A stretch of DNA of 64,000 nucleotides from Dechloromonas denitrificans. Its GTDB lineage: Bacteria; Pseudomonadota; Gammaproteobacteria; Burkholderiales; Rhodocyclaceae. The stretch is taken from assembly GCF_020510685.1 (NCBI RefSeq), contig NZ_CP075185.1:186001-250000 (forward strand), given 5' to 3'. Both the position numbers and the translations under genes were made by a program. The notes beneath the pieces are model-generated. The model made no database searches. It was not told the DNA's origin and worked only from the letters and a program-made list of their open reading frames with translations. Shown piece after piece: positions 24,865-35,336 of this stretch (positions within the stretch are counted from its first letter, which is position 1; each line of letters starts with the position of its first letter).

Positions 24865-25662
24865 TCAGTGGGCCGACGCGTTGAAGCCGAGATCGGCCGA
24901 GATGGCGGCGGCCGTTTCCTTCAGGGCGCGGGCATTGGTGCAGTCCCAGTCCGGATCGAAGCCGCCGGTCGGGCCGACGATGGTGATGACGAGGACGATA
25001 TGGCCGTTGTGATCGAAGACTGGCACGGAAAAGGCGCTGACGCCGGCAATCGGCTGGCCGATGGCGCGCGCCATGCCGTGGGCGCGGACCTCGGCCAGGG
25101 CCGGCTGCATTTCCTGCCAGTTGCGGCGCTCGCCGATGATGTGCGGAAAGGCGTCCGGGTGCATCGATTCCTCGACGAAGCGCTCGATCATCCGGGCCGG
25201 CATGTAGGCGCCGAAGACCAGGCCGGTGGCGGTCGTTAAGGACATCACGGTGCCCGTCCGGAGGTTCATGTGAATCGGATGGCTGGATTCTTCCAGATGC
25301 ACCACCGTCGGGCCGGCATTGCCCCAGACCGCCAGCGCCACCGTGTGATGGATGCGCTGTTCGAGCTCGACCGCCGCCGCGGTGGCCAGGCGCACCGGAT
25401 TGAGCTGGCGCAGGCAGGCCAGGCCCATGTGCAGGGCCAGCCGGCCGAGGGCGTAACGCCCGGAGACCGGGTCCTGGCTGACCAGCCCGAGCTTGCCGAA
25501 GCTGACCAGATAGGGGTGCGCCTTGGCCGCGGTCATCTGCGCTTCCTGGGCGAGCTGTTTGAGCGACATCGCGCCGCCCGATTTGGCCAGCGCCGTCAGC
25601 AGTTGCCCGCCGACCTCGATGGATTGAATGCCGCGCCGTTCTTTTTCGTCTTCGTGCTCCAT
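24865..25662 (-). CDS. IclR-family transcriptional regulator
   Basis: This 265-residue regulator has a winged helix (QSIEVGGQLLTALAKSG, MSLKQLAQEAQMTAAKAHPYLVSFGKLGLV) and an IclR ligand-binding domain with ATGLVFGAYMP and GVSAFSVPVFDHNGHI. It is convergent with the importer operon and divergent from the catabolic operon that starts at 25831, with a shared 168-bp control region. The nearest targets are therefore its own gene and 25831 onward. It differs clearly from the IclR protein at 19703, so the two may respond to different ligands. Confidence 0.9.
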   Translation of the reverse strand: MEHEDEKERRGIQSIEVGGQLLTALAKSGGAMSLKQLAQEAQMTAAKAHPYLVSFGKLGLVSQDPVSGRYALGRLALHMGLACLRQLNPVRLATAAAVELEQRIHHTVALAVWGNAGPTVVHLEESSHPIHMNLRTGTVMSLTTATGLVFGAYMPARMIERFVEESMHPDAFPHIIGERRNWQEMQPALAEVRAHGMARAIGQPIAGVSAFSVPVFDHNGHIVLVITIVGPTGGFDPDWDCTNARALKETAAAISADLGFNASAH

Positions 25663-25759
25663 GGCCTTCCTGCCGGTCTATCCCTGACGGGGGCCACCTT
25701 AGCGGGAGTGCGCCGGGCGGTCAATGGCAAACCCGTTTGCCCATGTTTCAATGTTCGCC

Positions 25760-25801
25760 ATTAACAAATGCATTGACTATTAACGAATGCAAATCTAAAT
25801 T
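25760..25801 (+). promoter_or_regulatory. candidate promoter with direct-repeat operator for the 25831 operon
   Basis: ATTAACAAATGCA (25760-25772) and ATTAACGAATGCA (25779-25791) are near-identical repeats 19 bp apart. They surround TTGACT (25773-25778), with TAAATT (25796-25801) 17 bp further on as a -10. The second repeat lies between -35 and -10, a repressor-like position, and the first is just upstream. The divergent IclR regulator is the obvious candidate to bind. CAAA-CCCG-TTTG is nearby at about 25731. Confidence 0.45.
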
Positions 25802-25830
25802 ACGTTCATCGTCCAGTAAAGGAATTCACC

Positions 25831-26799
25831 ATGACCAAAAAGTTTGCCTCCGTCGCCGATCTCGCCGTCAAGAAAACCACCTTCGCCCAGTTGTCCGCCC
25901 ATTGCTGGGCCTATACCGCCGAGGGTGATCCCAACACCGGCGTCATCATCGGCGACGATGCCGTGCTGATCTGCGATGCGTTGGCCACCCCGGTGATGGC
26001 CCAGAGCCTGATCGCCGAGATCCGCAAGATCACCGACAAGCCGATCAAGTACGTCGTCCTCTCGCATTACCACGCCGTCCGCGTGCTCGGCGCTTCCGGC
26101 TACAAGGCCGCCGGCATGCAGGAAATCATCGCCAGCCAGGGCACCTACGAGATGATCGTCGAGCGTGGCGAACAGGACTGGAAGTCGGAGTACGAGCGCT
26201 TTCCCCGGCTGTTCGATGCCTACGACTCGATCCCCGGCCTGACCTGGCCGACGCTGGTGTTCAAGGACGAAATGACGCTGTGGATGGGCAAGGATCTGGA
26301 AGTCAAGATCATGCACGTCGGCCCCGGCCACACCAAGGGCGACACCATCGTCTGGGTGCCGTCCGAGAAGGTGCTGTTCTCCGGCGATCTGGTCGAAGCC
26401 GACGCCGCCTGCTACACCGGCGATGCCCAGCTCGAGGAATGGCCGGCAACGCTCGATGCGCTGGCTGCTTTCGGCGCCGAAAAGCTGGTGCCCGGCCGCG
26501 GTCCTGCTCTCGATACGCCGGAACGCGTCGCGGCTGGCCTGGCCTATACCCGCGATTTCGTCACCACGCTGCTGGCCTCGGCCAGGGAAGCGGTCGCCCA
26601 GGGCCTCAACCTGAATCAGGCGATGGCGCATTGCCGCAAGGCGATGGACCCGAAGTTCGGCCAGGTCTTCATCTACGAACACTGTCTGCCCTTCGACGTT
26701 ACCCGGGCGGTCGATGAAGCGAGCGGCATCAAGCATCCGCGCATCTGGACGGCGGAACGCGACAAGGAGATGTGGCACGGCCTGCAAGCGGCGGAGTAA
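25831..26799 (+). CDS. metallo-beta-lactamase-fold hydrolase with altered metal motif
   Basis: This 322-residue protein keeps the MBL fold order (NTGVIIGDDAVLICDA strand pair, KYVVLSHYHAVR, HVGPGHTKGD, VLFSGDLV, LVPGRGPAL). The metal motif HxHxDH reads H79-Y-H81-A-V-R84, losing the aspartate and last histidine, so metal binding or chemistry must differ from glyoxalase-II-like enzymes. It heads the operon for the FAD monooxygenase and ring-cleavage genes. A hydrolytic or thioesterase step on a catabolic intermediate is possible. GGAATTCACC precedes the ATG. Confidence 0.85.
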   Translation: MTKKFASVADLAVKKTTFAQLSAHCWAYTAEGDPNTGVIIGDDAVLICDALATPVMAQSLIAEIRKITDKPIKYVVLSHYHAVRVLGASGYKAAGMQEIIASQGTYEMIVERGEQDWKSEYERFPRLFDAYDSIPGLTWPTLVFKDEMTLWMGKDLEVKIMHVGPGHTKGDTIVWVPSEKVLFSGDLVEADAACYTGDAQLEEWPATLDALAAFGAEKLVPGRGPALDTPERVAAGLAYTRDFVTTLLASAREAVAQGLNLNQAMAHCRKAMDPKFGQVFIYEHCLPFDVTRAVDEASGIKHPRIWTAERDKEMWHGLQAAE

Positions 26800-26851
26800 A
26801 GACCGCTCCCCCTCGCTGGGGCGCGGCCATAACGAGAACGAGGAGACAAAA

Positions 26852-28525
26852 ATGCTGAGTACCTATCAATACCCGAAGTACGAGTACGTCCAGCCGCCGG
26901 AACAGAAAAGCGGCGTAACCAAGCGTTATCCGGTGGTCATCGTCGGCGCCGGGCCGGTCGGCCTGGCCGCGGCGATCGAGCTGGCGCAGTCCGGCGTGCC
27001 GGTCGTTGTGCTCGACGACGACGACACCGTCTCGGTCGGCTCGCGCGGCGTCTGCTACGCCAAGCGCGCTCTCGAAGTACTTGACCGCCTCGGCGTCGGC
27101 GATGCCTGCGTCGCCAAGGGCGTCAGCTGGAATGTCGGGCGCACCTTCTTCCGCGAGGAAGAGGTCTATAACTTCAACCTGCTGCCGCAGCCCGACCACA
27201 AGCGCCCGGGCATGATCAACCTGCAGCAGTACTACCTCGAGGAATACGAGGTCAAGCGGGCGAAGGAATTGCCCAACCTCGACCTGCGTTTCAGGAACAA
27301 GGTCGTCTCGGTGGCGCCCGAAGGCAACGGCGCGACGCTCCAGGTCGAAACGCCGGACGGCATCTACACGCTGGAAACCGACTGGCTGGTGGTGGCCGAT
27401 GGCGCGCGCAGCGGCATCCGCCGGATGATGGACCTGGAGATCGAAGGCAAGATCTTCATGGATCGTTTCCTGATCGCCGATGTGGTGATGAAGGCCGATT
27501 TCCCGGCCGAGCGCTGGTTCTGGTTCGATCCGCCCTTCCATCCGGGGCAGTCGGTGCTGTTGCACCGGCAGGCCGACAATGTCTGGCGCATCGACTTCCA
27601 GCTCGGCTGGCAGGCCGATCCGGAAGAAGAGAAGAAGCCGGAAAAGGTCATCCCGCGCATCAAGGCGATGCTCGGCGACGACCGCGAGTTCGACTTGGAA
27701 TGGGTCAGCGTCTACACCTTCCAGTGCCGGCGGATGCACAAGTTCCGCCATGGTCGCGTACTGTTCGTCGGCGACGCGGCGCACCAGGTGTCGCCGTTCG
27801 GCGCCCGCGGTGCCAACTCCGGCATCCAGGACACCGACAACCTGTGCTGGAAGCTCAAGCTGGTCATCGACGGCCAGGCCCCGGCCGCCCTGCTCGACAG
27901 CTATGGCGAAGAGCGCGAGTTCGCGGCCGACGAGAACATCATGAACTCGACGCGCTCGACCGACTTCATCACGCCAAAGAGCAAGACCTCGCTGACCTTC
28001 CGCAATGCCGTGCTGACCCTTGCTCGCGACCATGCCTTCGCCCGGGCGCTGGTCAATTCCGGCCGCCTGTCGGTGCCGTCGTATCTCACCGAATCGCGGC
28101 TCAATACGCCGGATGGCTCGGCCTTTGCCGGCGACATGGTGCCGGGGGCGCCGATGGACGATAGCCCGATGCGCGAAAACGGCAGCGATTTCTGGTTGCT
28201 CGACCGGGTCGGCCAGCGCTTCATGGCGCTCGTCCATGTCGGCGACCCGGCGGCGCTCGATGCCGCGACGGCGCGCCGCTTCAAGGCACTGGCCGACGCC
28301 GGCATCCCGCTCGAGGTGGTGCTGGTTTCGCCGATAGCCGGCCAGGCGCCGGAAGGCCTGCGCGTCTTCGAGGATTACACCGGCCGTTTCGCCGAGCGTT
28401 ACGACAGCGAGCCGGGCACCGTTTACCTGCTGCGCCCCGACCAGCATGTCGCCGCCCGCTGGCGCAGCTTCGATGCGACCCGCCTGAAGGCCGCGCTGGC
28501 CCGCGCCACCTGCAACGTTCAATAA
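26852..28525 (+). CDS. FAD-dependent aromatic hydroxylase (MhpA/PheA-like class A monooxygenase)
   Basis: This 557-residue flavoprotein has a GAGPVG dinucleotide motif (32-37). The DG motif lies in VVADGARSGIRR and the GD motif in RVLFVGDAAHQVSPFGARGANSGIQD. A C-terminal thioredoxin-like domain is typical of the MhpA/phenol hydroxylase group. Such enzymes hydroxylate phenolic acids next to an existing hydroxyl using NAD(P)H and oxygen. ATG 26852 follows GAGGAGACAAAA. With a ring-cleavage enzyme, isomerase and hydrolase downstream, it likely makes a hydroquinone-type ring such as homogentisate. The precise substrate is undetermined. Confidence 0.88.
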   Translation: MLSTYQYPKYEYVQPPEQKSGVTKRYPVVIVGAGPVGLAAAIELAQSGVPVVVLDDDDTVSVGSRGVCYAKRALEVLDRLGVGDACVAKGVSWNVGRTFFREEEVYNFNLLPQPDHKRPGMINLQQYYLEEYEVKRAKELPNLDLRFRNKVVSVAPEGNGATLQVETPDGIYTLETDWLVVADGARSGIRRMMDLEIEGKIFMDRFLIADVVMKADFPAERWFWFDPPFHPGQSVLLHRQADNVWRIDFQLGWQADPEEEKKPEKVIPRIKAMLGDDREFDLEWVSVYTFQCRRMHKFRHGRVLFVGDAAHQVSPFGARGANSGIQDTDNLCWKLKLVIDGQAPAALLDSYGEEREFAADENIMNSTRSTDFITPKSKTSLTFRNAVLTLARDHAFARALVNSGRLSVPSYLTESRLNTPDGSAFAGDMVPGAPMDDSPMRENGSDFWLLDRVGQRFMALVHVGDPAALDAATARRFKALADAGIPLEVVLVSPIAGQAPEGLRVFEDYTGRFAERYDSEPGTVYLLRPDQHVAARWRSFDATRLKAALARATCNVQ

Positions 28526-28535
28526 GGAGCCGGAC

Positions 28536-28760
28536 ATGGCACTCAATCTGAAGCCCAATTTCACCGAGCCCGGCAAACGCTATTTCCGCGCCTTCACGCC
28601 CGGCGACGACTTCTACGAAGCACTGATCGACACTCACCGCGACCTGTCGGACGAGCAGAGCGCGCTGGTCAACGCCAAACTGATCCTGCTGCTGTCCAAC
28701 CATATCGGCGACATCGCCGTCCTCCGCCAGGCGATGCAGATCGCCCGGGCCGGCGTTTAA
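28536..28760 (+). CDS. DUF2783-type small protein
   Basis: This 74-residue protein resembles DUF2783 (FYEALIDTHRDLSDEQSALVNAKLILLLSNHIGD), a short helical family found beside class A aromatic hydroxylases. AAGGAGCCGGAC precedes the ATG, ten bases after the hydroxylase stop. Conserved neighbourhood suggests it helps the hydroxylase, perhaps as a small subunit. The biochemical role is unknown. Confidence 0.75.
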   Translation: MALNLKPNFTEPGKRYFRAFTPGDDFYEALIDTHRDLSDEQSALVNAKLILLLSNHIGDIAVLRQAMQIARAGV

Positions 28761-28770
28761 GGAGAACTCC

Positions 28771-29310
28771 ATGAAAATCGAGAGAATTCACCACGTGGCC
28801 TACCGCTGCAAGGATGCCAAGGAAACCGTCGAGTGGTACGGCAAGTACCTGAACATGGGTTTCGTGCTGGCGATCGCCGAAAACGAGGTGCCGTCGACCA
28901 AGGAGCCGGACCCCTACATGCACGTCTTCCTCGACGCCGGCCACGGCAATGTCCTGGCCTTCTTCGAGTTGCCGACCAAGCCGCCGATGGGGCGCGATCC
29001 GAATACCCCGACGTGGACCCAGCACATCGCCTTCGAGGTCGATTCGCTTGAGTCGCTGCTCGAAACCAAGGCCAAGCTGGAAGCCGACGGCATCGCCGTC
29101 GTCGGGCCGACCGATCACACCATTTTCAAATCCATCTATTTCTTCGACCCGAGCGGCCATCGCCTCGAACTGGCGGCCAACACCGGCACGCCGAAAATGG
29201 CCAAAATGCTCGACGAAGTGAAATGGGACATGCTCAACGAGTGGGCGATAACCAGGAAGGCGCCGCAACATGCGCGCTGGATGCACGATGGCAGCTATGC
29301 CGGGGAGTAA
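28771..29310 (+). CDS. VOC-superfamily protein, candidate ring-cleavage dioxygenase
   Basis: This 179-residue protein has two vicinal-oxygen-chelate modules. Likely metal ligands are H8 (IHHVAYR), E66 (AFFEL), H85 (TQHIAFEV) and E133 (HRLEL). VOC enzymes include glyoxalase I, extradiol dioxygenases and isomerases. Here it sits between an aromatic hydroxylase and a fumarylacetoacetate-type hydrolase, exactly where a ring-opening dioxygenase is required, and no cupin homogentisate dioxygenase is present in the window. The short length differs from two-domain extradiol enzymes of about 300 residues. Function is therefore inferred. AAGGAGAACTCC precedes the start. Confidence 0.82.
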   Translation: MKIERIHHVAYRCKDAKETVEWYGKYLNMGFVLAIAENEVPSTKEPDPYMHVFLDAGHGNVLAFFELPTKPPMGRDPNTPTWTQHIAFEVDSLESLLETKAKLEADGIAVVGPTDHTIFKSIYFFDPSGHRLELAANTGTPKMAKMLDEVKWDMLNEWAITRKAPQHARWMHDGSYAGE

Positions 29311-29316
29311 GCCGCA

Positions 29317-30333
29317 ATGAAACTAGCCACCCTGAAAAAAGGCGGCCGCGACGGCACGCTGGTCGTCGTCAACCGCCAGATGACCCATTGCCGCCCGGTG
29401 CCGGCCATCGCCCGCACGCTGCAGGCGGCGCTCGACGATTGGCCGGCGGTCGAGCCGCAGTTGCGCCAGATCTACGAAGCGCTGAACAGCGGCGCGCTCA
29501 GCGATCCCGATCCGTTCGACCCGGCGGCCTGCCATTCGCCGCTGCCGCGCGCCTATCAATGGGCCGACGGCTCGGCCTACGTGAACCATGTCGAACTGGT
29601 CCGCCGGGCGCGCGGCGCCGAACTGCCGCCCGAATTCTGGAACGATCCGCTGATGTACCAGGGCGGTTCCGACTCTTTCGTCGGGCCGCGCGATCCGATC
29701 CTGGCCCGTTCCGAAGACTGGGGCATCGATCTCGAAGCCGAGGTCGCGGTGATCACCGGCGACGTCCGGATGGGCGCGACGCCGGAACAGTGCGCGCCGG
29801 CCATCCGACTGCTCATGCTGGTCAATGACGTGTCGCTGCGCAACCTGATCCCGGCCGAACTGGCCAAGGGCTTCGGCTTCTTCCAGTCGAAGCCGGCCAG
29901 CGCCTTCAGCCCGGTCGCCGTGACCCCCGACGAACTCGGCGCCGACTGGCGCGAGGGCCGGGTGCATCGGCCGCTCACCGTGCATCTGAACGGCCAGCTG
30001 TTCGGCCGGCCGGATGCCGGCACCGACATGATCTTCAATTTCCCGCAACTGCTGGCGCATGTCACCCGGACGCGCGACATGGCGGCCGGCTCGATCATCG
30101 GCTCCGGCACCGTCTCCAACAAGCAGGGCGGCCTGCACGGCTCGTCGATCGCCAACGGCGGGGTCGGCTACTGCTGTCTGGCCGAAGTGCGGATGTACGA
30201 GACCATCGAATCGGGCAAGCCGCAGACCGCTTTTCTGAAGTTCGGCGACCGCGTCCGGATCGAGATGTTCGACCGCGCCGGGGCCAGCATCTTCGGTGCC
30301 ATCGAGCAGCGCGTCGCCCCCTACCCGGGGTGA
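29317..30333 (+). CDS. fumarylacetoacetate hydrolase family protein
   Basis: This 338-residue protein has the FAH fold with PLPRAYQWADGSAYVNH. The metal-binding blocks are in DLEAEVAVITGD and VNDVSLRNL, and GSGTVSNKQGG lies near the C-terminus. Family members cleave fumarylacetoacetate to fumarate and acetoacetate or hydrolyse related beta-diketo acids. The acetoacetyl-CoA synthetase and zeta-class isomerase in the same operon point to the fumarylacetoacetate reaction rather than fumarylpyruvate. It begins six bases after the VOC gene, and its stop overlaps the next start (GTGA). Confidence 0.9.
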   Translation: MKLATLKKGGRDGTLVVVNRQMTHCRPVPAIARTLQAALDDWPAVEPQLRQIYEALNSGALSDPDPFDPAACHSPLPRAYQWADGSAYVNHVELVRRARGAELPPEFWNDPLMYQGGSDSFVGPRDPILARSEDWGIDLEAEVAVITGDVRMGATPEQCAPAIRLLMLVNDVSLRNLIPAELAKGFGFFQSKPASAFSPVAVTPDELGADWREGRVHRPLTVHLNGQLFGRPDAGTDMIFNFPQLLAHVTRTRDMAAGSIIGSGTVSNKQGGLHGSSIANGGVGYCCLAEVRMYETIESGKPQTAFLKFGDRVRIEMFDRAGASIFGAIEQRVAPYPG

Positions 30334-31532
30334 GCGCCTCGCCAGCCGCGGCGTCGCCATCCTTCCGGCTGGCGGCGCTGCTGACCACGCTGGTCGCCCT
30401 CGGCCCGCTGTCCACCGATCTCTACCTGCCGTCGCTGCCGACGCTGGCCAGGGTCTTTGCCACCGACGCCGCGCGCATCCAGCTGACGCTGTCGGTCTTC
30501 CTCGCCGGCTTTGCCGTCGCCCAGCTGGCCTACGGCGCGCTGTCCGACCGCTTCGGCCGCCGGCCGCTGATGCTCGGCGGCCTGCTGCTCTATTTCGTCG
30601 CTTCGCTCGCTTGCCTGTTCGCCGACAGCGTCGAAACGCTGATCGCCGCCCGTTTCGTCCAGGCGCTCGGCGCCTGTGCCGGGCCGGTGCTCGGTCGGGC
30701 GATCGTCCGCGACGTCTGGGGGCCGGTCGAGGCGGTGCGCGTGCTCGCTTACGTCAGCGGCGCGATGGCCCTGGCGCCCTTGCTTGGCCCGACGCTCGGC
30801 GGTTACCTGACGGTATGGTTCGGCTGGCAGGCCAACTTTGCATTGCTGGTGCTGTTTTCGTTGCTGCAGATCGGCGCGGTCTGGTTCTGGCTGGCCGAAA
30901 GCAATGGCCATCGCGATCCGACCGCGACCCGGCCCGGGCGCATTTTGGCCAATTTCCGGATCCTGCTGGCCGACCGCAACTATCTCGGCTATCTGCTCGC
31001 CCTGTCCTTTTCCTACAGCACGCTGTTCGCCTTCATCTCCGGATCGTCATTCGTGCTGATCGGCCGTTTCGGCCTGTCGCCGCAGCTTTTCGGCCTGTCC
31101 TTCGGGCTGGTCGTCGCCGGCTATCTGGCCGGCAGCATGCTCTCCGGCAAACTGGTCCGGCGCTTCGGCGGCGACCGCCTGCTGCTCGCCGGTGCCTGGC
31201 TCGGCGCGCTGGCCGGGGCGACCATGTGGGGCCTTGAAGCGGCCGGCCCACGGCATGTCGCGGCGCTGCTCGGGCCGATGTTCTTCGTCACGCTGGCCGT
31301 CGGTCTGGTGATGTCGAATGCCGTCGGCCAGGCGCTCGCCCCTTATCCGAAAATGGCCAGCGCCGCGTCGTCGCTGATGGGTTTCTGCCAGATGGGGATC
31401 GGCGCGCTGGTCGGCATGCTGGTCGGCCACGGCGTCGATGGCGCGGCAACTGTCCTGCCGATGACAGTCGCCGGGTGCGCCTTGCTGGTACCTTTATGCC
31501 ATCTTGCGCTGGTCCGTCATCCAGCCCCCTGA
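30330..31532 (+). CDS. MFS transporter, Bcr/CflA-like
   Basis: This 400-residue protein has 12 predicted membrane helices. The MFS loop motif GALSDRFGRRPLMLGG lies after helix 2 and drug-antiporter-like FATDAARIQLTLSVFLAGFAVAQLAYG precedes it. STDLYLPSLPTL near the start is typical of the Bcr/CflA family. It starts with GTG overlapping the hydrolase stop by four bases. Within a catabolic operon it may export a toxic intermediate or move the substrate, so the drug-efflux label of the family should not be taken literally. Confidence 0.88.
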   Translation: MSASPAAASPSFRLAALLTTLVALGPLSTDLYLPSLPTLARVFATDAARIQLTLSVFLAGFAVAQLAYGALSDRFGRRPLMLGGLLLYFVASLACLFADSVETLIAARFVQALGACAGPVLGRAIVRDVWGPVEAVRVLAYVSGAMALAPLLGPTLGGYLTVWFGWQANFALLVLFSLLQIGAVWFWLAESNGHRDPTATRPGRILANFRILLADRNYLGYLLALSFSYSTLFAFISGSSFVLIGRFGLSPQLFGLSFGLVVAGYLAGSMLSGKLVRRFGGDRLLLAGAWLGALAGATMWGLEAAGPRHVAALLGPMFFVTLAVGLVMSNAVGQALAPYPKMASAASSLMGFCQMGIGALVGMLVGHGVDGAATVLPMTVAGCALLVPLCHLALVRHPAP

Positions 31533-31545
31533 TTCCGGAGTTGTC

Positions 31546-32193
31546 ATGCTCAAGTTGTACAGTTATTTCCGCAGTTCCGCTGCTTACCGGGTGCGCATCG
31601 CGCTCAATCTGAAGGGCCTGCCTTACGAAACGGTGCCGGTGCATCTGCTGCGCGATGGCGGCCAGCAGAACCAGCCGGGCTATCGCGCCCTGAGCCCGCT
31701 CGGCACGGTGCCGACGCTGGATGCCGGGGCGGGGGCGATGACCCAGTCGCTGGCGATCATCGAATACCTCGACGAAACGCATCCGCTGCCGCCGCTGATG
31801 CCGGCCTCGGCCGAAGGGCGGGCGCGCGTCCGGGGGCTGGCTCAGACCATCGCCTGCGACATCCACCCGGTGAACAACCTGCGGGTGCTCAACTACCTGG
31901 GCCGTGAATTCGGCGCCAGCCAGGAGCAGAAGGATGCCTGGTATCGCCATTGGGTGATCGAGGGTCTGCTCGCCATCGAACAGATGCTGGTTGCCCAGCC
32001 GGGCACCGCCACTTTCTGTCACGGTCAGGCGCCGACGCTGGCCGATTGCTGTCTGGTGCCGCAGGTCTTCAATGCGCGCCGTTTCAACTGCGCCCTCGAT
32101 AAAATGCCGACCATCCAGCGCATCGTCGCCGCCTGCGAGGCGCTGCCCGCTTTCCAGAATGCCGCGCCGGCCAATCAGCCGGACGCCGAGTAA
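31546..32193 (+). CDS. maiA: maleylacetoacetate isomerase (zeta-class glutathione S-transferase)
   Basis: This 215-residue protein has the zeta-class signature [16 protein letters not shown] near residue 10, carrying the catalytic serine and glutathione-contact residues. LGTVPTL and [12 protein letters not shown] complete the N-terminal thioredoxin-like domain, and [13 protein letters not shown] starts the helical domain. It isomerises the cis product of ring cleavage (maleylacetoacetate or maleylpyruvate) to the trans form using glutathione. The hydrolase upstream and acetoacetyl-CoA synthetase downstream favour maleylacetoacetate. CCGGAG precedes ATG 31546. Confidence 0.9.
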   Translation: MLKLYSYFRSSAAYRVRIALNLKGLPYETVPVHLLRDGGQQNQPGYRALSPLGTVPTLDAGAGAMTQSLAIIEYLDETHPLPPLMPASAEGRARVRGLAQTIACDIHPVNNLRVLNYLGREFGASQEQKDAWYRHWVIEGLLAIEQMLVAQPGTATFCHGQAPTLADCCLVPQVFNARRFNCALDKMPTIQRIVAACEALPAFQNAAPANQPDAE

Positions 32194-32210
32194 AAAATAC
32201 CGGAGACGAC

Positions 32211-34159
<1,949 letters not shown>

Positions 34160-34163
<4 letters not shown>

Positions 34164-35269
34164 GCGCGGCGGGCGAGCAGGGTGGCCAGGCCGGGCACCT
34201 TGCGCGCCAGTTCCTCGCCCTTGTCGAACAGCCCGCCGAGCGCCGCGGTAATCCGCTGGCTGGCGGCCGGACTTTCGATCCAGCGGTAGAACAGCGTGGC
34301 CGCGCCGATGCTGGCGGCGAGGGCGAGCAGCAGGCCGACAATGGCCGAGGCGGGTGAGGCGAACTCTAGCTTGGCGTATAGGCCGTTCACCAGCAGCAAG
34401 ACCGGGAAGTGCACCAGGAAGATCGAGTAGGAAATCTGGCCGAGAAAGCTCAGCGGCCGGATATCCGGCCATTTTTCCAGGAAGCCGGTGCGGCGGCCGA
34501 AGCCGAGCAGCAGCGCGATGCCGAGGGCGAGCACGATGCGCAGGCGGAAATCGACGATCAGCGTGGCGATCACCACGGTGGCGATGACCCCCAGCCAGGC
34601 CGACATCTGCCGGCGGTCGGAGGCCCACCAGGCGGCGGCGCCGAGTCCGTAGGAACCGAAGAAATAGAGCGCCCAGTTGTCCCATTCGGCATCGCGGTTG
34701 AACCAGAACAGCGATGCGATCGCCACGCTCAGCACGAGCGCCGGGGCGACCAGTTTGCGGCGACCGAGCCAGAGCAGCATGGCCATCAGCGCGAAGAGCT
34801 GGAAGTCGATGGCGATATACCAGACGCCGGCCGACAGCGAATCGAAGCCGAGCAGGCTTTGCAGCAACAGGGCATGGGCCAGCCACTGCTTGAAGGTGGC
34901 GCGGGCCGGGATGGCGTCGTCATCCATCCAGTGATCGGCGATGGCGGCGCTGGCAATGGCCAGTCCGATGGCGGCCAGATAGGGCACGACCAGTCGCAGA
35001 TAGCGTTTCCAGATCAGCGGCAGCGGCGAGGCGCCGAGCGCCTGACCGTTGGCCGACAGCCCGCGGGCGGCGAGAAAGCCGGCGATGACCAGGAAGACCT
35101 GGACAGCCATCCGGCCATAGCCGTAGAGCCAGCCGAAGGTGTCGGGGAAAGCCTCGCTCGCCACCGCGGCGAGCGGGCCGTAGGAAGAGAAGTGATTGAG
35201 CAGGACAAGGATGGCCGCGATCGCCTTGAGGGTGTCGATCAGCGGCATGCGGTTGCTGGGGTGACTCAT
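34160..35269 (-). CDS. acyltransferase-3 family membrane protein
   Basis: This 369-residue protein has about ten membrane helices. It has the acyltransferase-3 (OafA/YrhL) pattern: [17 protein letters not shown] with the catalytic histidine near residue 26, [19 protein letters not shown], and [19 protein letters not shown] near the C-terminus. Such proteins add acetyl or similar groups to periplasmic or surface glycans. There is no sugar-related neighbour, so the acceptor is unknown. It is convergent with the synthetase gene. Confidence 0.85.
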
Positions 35270-35336
35270 GGGGGGATTTTACCCCCGTTTGCTGCGGTGC
35301 ACCAAACGAGGTTCCTATCTATATATATGGATATAG

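Noticed and set aside
26729..28576. 615-codon minus-strand open frame opposite the FAD hydroxylase
   Set aside because: It is a complement shadow of a GC-rich gene; no motifs and wrong codon-position pattern.
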